Origin: Actinomycetota bacterium
GTDB lineage: Bacteria; Actinomycetota; Actinomycetes; Nanopelagicales; Nanopelagicaceae
Reading direction: 5' to 3'
Assembly: GCA_009701085.1 (NCBI GenBank)
Contig: WLKV01000008.1
Span: 1 to 11,582 of the forward strand
DNA length: 11,582 nucleotides
Of this stretch, positions 7,085 to 11,582 are shown one piece after another. How positions within the stretch are numbered: the first letter of the stretch is position 1; every line of letters starts with the position of its first letter. The notes beneath the pieces are model-generated. The model was not told the origin of the DNA, made no database searches, and worked only from the letters and a program-made list of their open reading frames with translations. A program made the translations under genes and the position numbers.

Positions 7085-7095
7085 TAGATTCCAAC
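7085..7095 (+). promoter_or_regulatory. Candidate -10 element for the PfkB kinase gene
   Basis: TAGATT (7085-7090) ends 5 nt before the ATG at 7096, and a weak GTTAAA (7063-7068) lies 16 nt upstream of it. It suggests the kinase gene can be transcribed on its own as a leaderless message despite lying just after erpA. Confidence 0.35.
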
Positions 7096-8073
7096 ATGAA
7101 AATTGGCGTTGCTGGTTCTGTTGGTCTTGATCACCTGATGACTTTCCCTGGAAAGTTCACCGACTCTCTCGTCGCCGGTTCTCTTGAAAAAGTTTCTCTC
7201 TCCTTTCTCGTTGACGGTCTTGATGTTCGCCGTGGGGGATGCGCAGCCAATATCGCATTCGGTCTTGGAGTGCTCGGTCTCAACCCGATTTTGATTGCAG
7301 CAGTAGGAAAAGATTTTGCAGATTACGACGCTTGGCTTTCTCGCCATGGAGTCGACACATCGCATGCCCTCGTCTCAACGACGCAACACACAGCCCACTT
7401 CACAGTCACAACAGATACGGAACTCAATCAGATTGCATCTTTCTTCCCTGGTGCAATGTCTGAAGCTCGCAATATTGAACTCAAGCCCATCATGGACAAA
7501 GTCGGCAAACTCGATCTCTTGGTGATCTCCCCAGATGACCCTGAAGCGATGTTGCGCCATACAGAAGTTGCACAGGCGATGGGTGTTGCTGTTGCAGCTG
7601 ATCCTTCTCAACAGATGGCTCGTATGAGTGGTGAAGAAATCAAGAAACTCATCTCTGGCGCGACCTACCTCTTTATGAACGAGTACGAATTAGCCCTTGC
7701 CATTCAAAAGACTGGCTGGAGCGATCACGAGATTCTCGAACGCGTGAAGTACCGAGTTGTCACACTTGGCGCAGATGGTGCACGCATTGAAAGTATTGAT
7801 GGAACCTTTATCAAGGTTGGATGCGCACAAGAGAAGGCGAAGATAGATCCGACAGGAGTAGGAGATTCATTCCGCTCTGGCTTCGTTGCAGGTCTTGCAT
7901 GGGGTCTTTCCCACGAACGATGTGCACAGCTCGGTTCAATGATTGCCACCTATGTCATTGAGACAACAGGAACTCAGGAGTACCGATTTACCAAGGATGA
8001 ATTTGTGGGCCGATTTAGCGAGGCCTACGGTGCAGATGCTGCTGCTGAAATAGAAGCGCACCTACCTGCGTAA
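7096..8073 (+). CDS. PfkB-family kinase, probably adenosine kinase-like (AdoK/CbhK type)
   Basis: This 325-aa ribokinase-fold sugar or nucleoside kinase has an N-terminal MKIGVAGSVGLDHL with the substrate-contact Asp D12 and the PfkB signature 1 region RRGGCAANIAFGLG (45-58). FFPGAMSEA (116-124) follows. The C-terminal PfkB signature DPTGVGDSFRSGF (251-263) includes the catalytic base D257 and the anion hole. Length is typical. The neighbourhood (erpA-type gene before, ctaC after) is like that of M. tuberculosis Rv2202c, described as an adenosine kinase, so phosphorylation of adenosine to AMP is my preferred role; another sugar substrate is possible. The last 12 bases overlap the end of the convergent desulfurase-like gene. 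Confidence 0.88.
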   Translation: MKIGVAGSVGLDHLMTFPGKFTDSLVAGSLEKVSLSFLVDGLDVRRGGCAANIAFGLGVLGLNPILIAAVGKDFADYDAWLSRHGVDTSHALVSTTQHTAHFTVTTDTELNQIASFFPGAMSEARNIELKPIMDKVGKLDLLVISPDDPEAMLRHTEVAQAMGVAVAADPSQQMARMSGEEIKKLISGATYLFMNEYELALAIQKTGWSDHEILERVKYRVVTLGADGARIESIDGTFIKVGCAQEKAKIDPTGVGDSFRSGFVAGLAWGLSHERCAQLGSMIATYVIETTGTQEYRFTKDEFVGRFSEAYGADAAAEIEAHLPA

Positions 8074-9105
8074 CTTCTGAAGAACTTCTTTCAGCTTACC
8101 TGCTAACGAAGATATATCTTCGCGCGTCGTTCCATTATGTAATGTAAAGCGAATATGACCATTGGTCTCATATCCCATCGCTGCCAGAACATGGCTTGGT
8201 TGGAGATCTTCGGGTGAGCAGGCAGAGCCCGAATCTACGTCGATTCCAAGTGCTGCTAGTTCGCGAACTGTCGCTTCACCTGATACTCCGCTGGCAACGA
8301 TAGAGACAAGATGGGCAAGTGCGGGTGCATTAGATGCGACTACCTGCACACCGTCGATAGATGAGAACTCTTTGATTGCGAATTCACGGAGCGCTGAATC
8401 TTCACCAGTGAAATTTTCAAGGGCGATGGAAGAGGCGATCAGTAGTGGCAAGGAGTAACTTCCGGGCGAACTGATGGGTGCGATACGTGGCAGCGGGTAT
8501 GAATATTCAGAGCGATTATTGATCGCCATAATGGCGAGGCCGCTCGGTCCGTTCCAGGAAAGTGAATCAAAGAGCGCTGTATTCCAGTGGTGAGGCAACG
8601 GTAGGCGAGCGCCTGAACTCGTAGCATCAACGGCGATACGAACTGTTGCTGGAGTTTCTTCCTCACTTTGAATGACACCGGTTTCGCCATTAGCTAATTG
8701 AAGTGAGAGAACTGAATGCGCAGGAATATCTGCGAGGTGGAGAATGGCTCCAGAGTTATCTGCTGAAAGTTCCTTCACCTCAGATGTATGGGCGCGAGCT
8801 ATAGCGCGGACCTTTCCCTTATCAATTGCCGAATAAATAAAGGGGGAGCGGTCTGTGAAGAGCCCGGCGATGGAGAGGAAGTGCCCCAAGGAGGGTTCGC
8901 CGATCACTTCGATAGATGTGGCTGGGATGCCCAATTTCTCGGCGATATTTTCAAGCGCTTGATTTCGGAGGATGGCAGCCTTAGAGGCGCTCTGAGAAAT
9001 CTTCTTGGGATCTGCCCAACCTTGATCAAAAGCGGCTAGTAGCGCCTCTCTGGCGGCAGGGTGGAGCGGGCCTTCAGAGGCGAAATTTCCTGTGACACGA
9101 ACCAC
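8062..9105 (-). CDS. Degenerate cysteine desulfurase-like protein (aminotransferase class V fold) lacking the PLP lysine
   Basis: The fold resembles NifS/IscS enzymes, but the active site is largely lost. Numbered from the GTG at 9105, GPLHPAAREALL (12-23) and NGETGVIQ (139-146) match the family, as does the Asp of VDATSSG (D160). The active-cysteine loop SGSACSPEDLQPSHVL (292-307, C296) is also kept. The usual GTE-type phosphate motif reads IGEPSLG, the stacking His is Lys (IDKGKV), and the PLP Lys-loop HKxxGPxG reads LSWNGPSG with Ser183 at the lysine position. It therefore should not form a normal PLP Schiff base. The start is uncertain: a GTG at 9141 adds 12 residues, but 9105 fits the family N-terminus and has TAGCGT 7 nt upstream. 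There is no TusA domain. It is divergent from ctaC and convergent with the kinase. A non-catalytic Fe-S or sulfur-handling role is speculation. Confidence 0.82.
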   Translation of the reverse strand: MVRVTGNFASEGPLHPAAREALLAAFDQGWADPKKISQSASKAAILRNQALENIAEKLGIPATSIEVIGEPSLGHFLSIAGLFTDRSPFIYSAIDKGKVRAIARAHTSEVKELSADNSGAILHLADIPAHSVLSLQLANGETGVIQSEEETPATVRIAVDATSSGARLPLPHHWNTALFDSLSWNGPSGLAIMAINNRSEYSYPLPRIAPISSPGSYSLPLLIASSIALENFTGEDSALREFAIKEFSSIDGVQVVASNAPALAHLVSIVASGVSGEATVRELAALGIDVDSGSACSPEDLQPSHVLAAMGYETNGHIRFTLHNGTTREDISSLAGKLKEVLQKLRR

Positions 9106-9118
9106 CGAATCAACGCTA
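9106..9118 (-). promoter_or_regulatory. Candidate -10 element for the desulfurase-like gene
   Basis: TAGCGT on the minus strand (9113-9118) lies 7 nt before the GTG at 9105. It supports that start over the GTG at 9141, though only weakly. Confidence 0.3.
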
Positions 9119-9151
9119 CTCGCTCCGACGAGCGCACGCACCTCGCGCCAC

Positions 9152-9163
9152 TATCCTTACCCC
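9152..9163 (+). promoter_or_regulatory. Candidate -10 element for leaderless ctaC transcription
   Basis: TATCCT (9152-9157) is followed by TACCCC and then the ctaC ATG at 9164. There is no Shine-Dalgarno, so transcription probably begins at the start codon. Confidence 0.45.
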
Positions 9164-9934
9164 ATGTCTTCTCACGCACCGCGCACTAAGCGCACTCTTG
9201 GAGCCGTGGCGCTCGTTCTCCCAGCTTTGTTCCTATTATCCGGATGTTCTTTTAACTCAAAAGATATTTCCGGAATGGGTTTTCCCAAGGGAGTATCAAG
9301 CGTCAATGACATCTCGCTCTCATTGTGGCAAGGTGCATGGATCGCAGCAGGTGTGGTTGGAGTATTTACACTCATCCTCATTTTGTGGCCAGCGGTATTC
9401 CACCGCGCAAAGGCGAGCAAAGGTGAATTCCCTAAGCAGACTCAGTACAACATTCCTGTTGAAATTCTCTACACAGTAATTCCATTCGCGATCGTTGCCG
9501 TGATGTTCTACTTCACTGCAGTGAAAGAGAACAAGATCATCGATAAGACTTCACCGGTCAAGCATGAGATTTCTGTCGAAGGAATTCAGTGGTCGTGGCA
9601 GTTCGGTTACCCAGAGGCAGGCGAGAAAGCGGTTGTGACTGGCACACCAGAACAGCCACCAACCTTGTACATGCCACTCGGGGAAAAAGTTCGCTTCACT
9701 CTTACCGCCAACGATGTAGTACATGGTTTCTGGATTCCAGCATTCATGATTCAAATGCAAAACCTTCCAGGTGAGACCAATCATCTGCAATTCACCGCAA
9801 ATAAGTTGGGTGAGTTCCCAGGTCGATGCAACATCCTCTGCGGACGTAACCACACGCAAATGATCTTTAAGGTAAAGGTAGTAACCCCCGAGCAGTATCA
9901 GAAATATCTTGACTCACTGAAGGCGAGCGCATAA
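9164..9934 (+). CDS. ctaC: Cytochrome c oxidase subunit II (Cu-A subunit), lipoprotein
   Basis: Subunit II of the aa3-type terminal oxidase takes electrons from cytochrome c into the binuclear Cu-A centre. The 256-aa protein has a basic N-terminus, a hydrophobic signal and a lipobox LSGC (25-28), so it is predicted to be lipid-anchored at C28. Two membrane helices follow (about 54-79 and 97-120), then the cupredoxin domain. Cu-A ligands are H187 (VVHGFW), C222, C226, H230 and M233 in [12 protein letters not shown], with QWSWQFGY at 142-149 as the electron-entry aromatic patch. The residue between the cysteines that is normally Glu is Ile224. The ATG at 9164 is chosen because it gives the signal peptide; an in-frame ATG at 9092 lies inside the opposite gene. 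Its stop overlaps the ctaD ATG (TAATG). Confidence 0.96.
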   Translation: MSSHAPRTKRTLGAVALVLPALFLLSGCSFNSKDISGMGFPKGVSSVNDISLSLWQGAWIAAGVVGVFTLILILWPAVFHRAKASKGEFPKQTQYNIPVEILYTVIPFAIVAVMFYFTAVKENKIIDKTSPVKHEISVEGIQWSWQFGYPEAGEKAVVTGTPEQPPTLYMPLGEKVRFTLTANDVVHGFWIPAFMIQMQNLPGETNHLQFTANKLGEFPGRCNILCGRNHTQMIFKVKVVTPEQYQKYLDSLKASA

Positions 9935-11582
9935 TGACAACATTTGCAGAACGTCCAACTATCGCTGCTCCTCGCCAAGGAGTACAGAAGACTTCTCGCG
10001 GAAGTCAATTTGTAAAGACCATCACCTCTACCGACCACAAGCGCATCGGTTATCTCTATCTTGCAACATCATTTGCTTGGTTCCTTATCGGTGGACTTTT
10101 AGCCCTTCTTTTGCGTATTGAGCTCACTCGTCCAGGTATGCAGTTCTGGAGCAACGAGCAGTACAACCAGCTCTTCACAATGCACGGAACCATCATGTTG
10201 CTGATGTTTGCAACACCGCTCTTCGTTGGATTCGCCAACGTCATCATGCCTCTGCAAATCGGAGCGGCAGACGTTGCATTCCCGCGTTTAAATATGCTCT
10301 CTTACTGGCTCTACTTCTTTGGTTCGATCCAAGCAACAATCGGTTTCTTAACTCCAGGTGGAGCGGCATCATTCGGCTGGACCGCATATGCACCACTTGC
10401 AAACTCAACATACTCACCTGGTATCGGTGGAGATCTGTGGGTAATGGGCCTTGCAATCTCAGGCCTCGGAACAATTCTTGGCGGCGTTAACTTCATTACA
10501 ACAATCTTCACAATGCGTGCACCAGGAATGACGATGTTCCGCATGTCTATCTTCTCTTGGAACGTGCTCCTGACTTCAATTCTTGTACTTCTCGCTTTCC
10601 CACCATTAGCAGCAGCGCTTCTTGGTCTTGAATCTGATCGCCTCTTTGGTACCCACCTCTTCGATCCAGCAAATGGCGGAGCTATGTTGTGGCAACACCT
10701 CTTCTGGTTCTTTGGCCACCCCGAGGTTTACATCCTTGCTCTGCCATTCTTCGGAATCGCAACAGAGATCTTGCCGGTCTTTAGCCGTAAGCCAATCTTT
10801 GGTTACAAGGGTCTGATTGCAGCAACGATGGCAATCTCTGCACTCTCCGTTGCAGTGTGGGCTCACCACTTGTTCGCAACGGGCAAGGTACTTCTTCCAT
10901 TCTTCTCATTTATGACATTCCTCATCGGTGTTCCAACTGGCGTGAAGTTCTTCAACTGGATCGGAACGATGTGGCGTGGTCACGTCACCTTCGAAACTCC
11001 GATGTTGTGGGTTATGGGCTTCCTCGTAACGTTCCTCTTCGGTGGACTTACAGGAATCATCCTTGCCTCACCACCACTTGATTTCGCGGTATCAGCGTCG
11101 TACTTCGTTGTTGCACACTTCCATTACGTACTCTTCGGAACTGTGGTCTTTGCGATGTTCGCAGGTTTCTACTTCTGGTGGCCTAAATTCACAGGGCGCA
11201 TGCTCAATGAGCGCCTCGGAAAGATCCATTTCTGGACTCTCTTCTTCGGCTTCCATACAACATTCCTTATTCAGCACTGGCTTGGAATTAAGGGCTTCCC
11301 ACGTCGCTATGCAGATTACTTAGCAACTGATGGATTTACCGGCATGAATATGATTTCAACAGTCGGTTCATTCTTGCTCGCTCTCTCCATGATTCCATTC
11401 TTCGTCAACGTCTGGATTACACGTAAGTCTCCAAAGGTCGAAGTTGATGATCCTTGGGGTTACGGAGCATCACTCGAGTGGGCGACTTCATGTCCACCAC
11501 CACGACATAACTTCACATCAATGCCAAGAATTCGTTCTGAACGTCCGGCATTTGATCTGCATCACCCACATATGGCGCAGAA
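9934..11582 (+). CDS. ctaD: Cytochrome c oxidase subunit I (partial, C-terminus off the right edge)
   Basis: This is the catalytic proton-pumping subunit of the aa3 oxidase, with haem a, haem a3 and Cu-B. The frame is open for 549 codons from the ATG at 9934 to the window end; the family is usually only slightly longer. Haem a ligands are H84 (MHGTIM) and H397; haem a3 ligand H395 (VAHFHY). Cu-B ligands are H262, H311 and H312 (WAHHLF). The cross-linked Tyr is Y266 and the D-channel Glu is E264 in GHPEVY, marking an A1-type oxidase. D113 (AADVAFPR) is the D-channel entrance and K338 (TGVKFFNW) the K-channel. The end [20 protein letters not shown] is typical of actinobacterial CtaD. The usual His-Asp before the haem ligands reads Ser387-Ala388. 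It is translationally coupled to ctaC. Confidence 0.97.
   Translation, partial: MTTFAERPTIAAPRQGVQKTSRGSQFVKTITSTDHKRIGYLYLATSFAWFLIGGLLALLLRIELTRPGMQFWSNEQYNQLFTMHGTIMLLMFATPLFVGFANVIMPLQIGAADVAFPRLNMLSYWLYFFGSIQATIGFLTPGGAASFGWTAYAPLANSTYSPGIGGDLWVMGLAISGLGTILGGVNFITTIFTMRAPGMTMFRMSIFSWNVLLTSILVLLAFPPLAAALLGLESDRLFGTHLFDPANGGAMLWQHLFWFFGHPEVYILALPFFGIATEILPVFSRKPIFGYKGLIAATMAISALSVAVWAHHLFATGKVLLPFFSFMTFLIGVPTGVKFFNWIGTMWRGHVTFETPMLWVMGFLVTFLFGGLTGIILASPPLDFAVSASYFVVAHFHYVLFGTVVFAMFAGFYFWWPKFTGRMLNERLGKIHFWTLFFGFHTTFLIQHWLGIKGFPRRYADYLATDGFTGMNMISTVGSFLLALSMIPFFVNVWITRKSPKVEVDDPWGYGASLEWATSCPPPRHNFTSMPRIRSERPAFDLHHPHMAQ

Noticed and set aside
9106..9141. GTG at 9141 as the desulfurase-like start
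   Set aside because: Not excluded, but its 12 extra residues do not match the family N-terminus and would leave only 22 nt to the ctaC start.
9092..9163. Upstream ATG giving a 24-residue longer CtaC
   Set aside because: It would place a Thr/Ser/Arg-rich tail before the signal peptide and lies within the opposite-strand gene; the lipoprotein signal begins at 9164.
1..11582. Mobile elements, CRISPR arrays, tRNA or rRNA genes
   Set aside because: I looked for transposase motifs, inverted-repeat ends, regularly spaced repeats and RNA-gene hallmarks and saw none; genes fill the window almost without gaps.

Overview
The window looks like chromosomal DNA from an actinobacterium of moderate G+C (about half, by eye). 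Three things point there: the DUF3043 protein, the ctaC-ctaD cytochrome oxidase genes with actinobacterial sequence features, and a PfkB-type kinase and an ErpA-type carrier beside ctaC, much like the Mycobacterium tuberculosis Rv2200c-Rv2204c area. The G+C, tight packing, overlapping genes and apparent leaderless starts would suit a streamlined aquatic lineage such as Nanopelagicales (acI). That placement is inference. I see no mobile element, CRISPR array, rRNA or tRNA.

Left part (1-3940, minus strand): a cobalamin riboswitch (about 3771-3860, with a kissing-loop expression platform at 3727-3751) precedes an operon. The operon encodes a small secreted four-cysteine protein (SCO2322-like), an ECF transporter T component, a fused double ATPase and an S component cut by the left edge. 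The last three genes are joined by ATGA overlaps. Together they read as a B12-repressed uptake system for a cobamide or precursor, with an unstudied secreted partner.

Middle (3941-8073): an aldo/keto reductase runs away from the riboswitch and meets, stop over stop, a DUF3043 membrane protein that follows nadA (quinolinate synthase). nadA is divergent from erpA (Fe-S carrier), and erpA is followed by a PfkB-family kinase resembling adenosine kinase.

Right part (8062-11582): a cysteine desulfurase-like protein lacks the PLP lysine and most PLP-binding motifs. It is divergent from ctaC (Cu-A subunit II lipoprotein), which overlaps ctaD (subunit I, cut by the right edge). Both oxidase subunits lack the acidic ligands of the usual non-redox Mg/Mn site.

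Six starts have a TAnnnT -10-like hexamer only 5-7 nt upstream, which suggests leaderless transcripts. The riboswitch-controlled gene instead has a normal Shine-Dalgarno.
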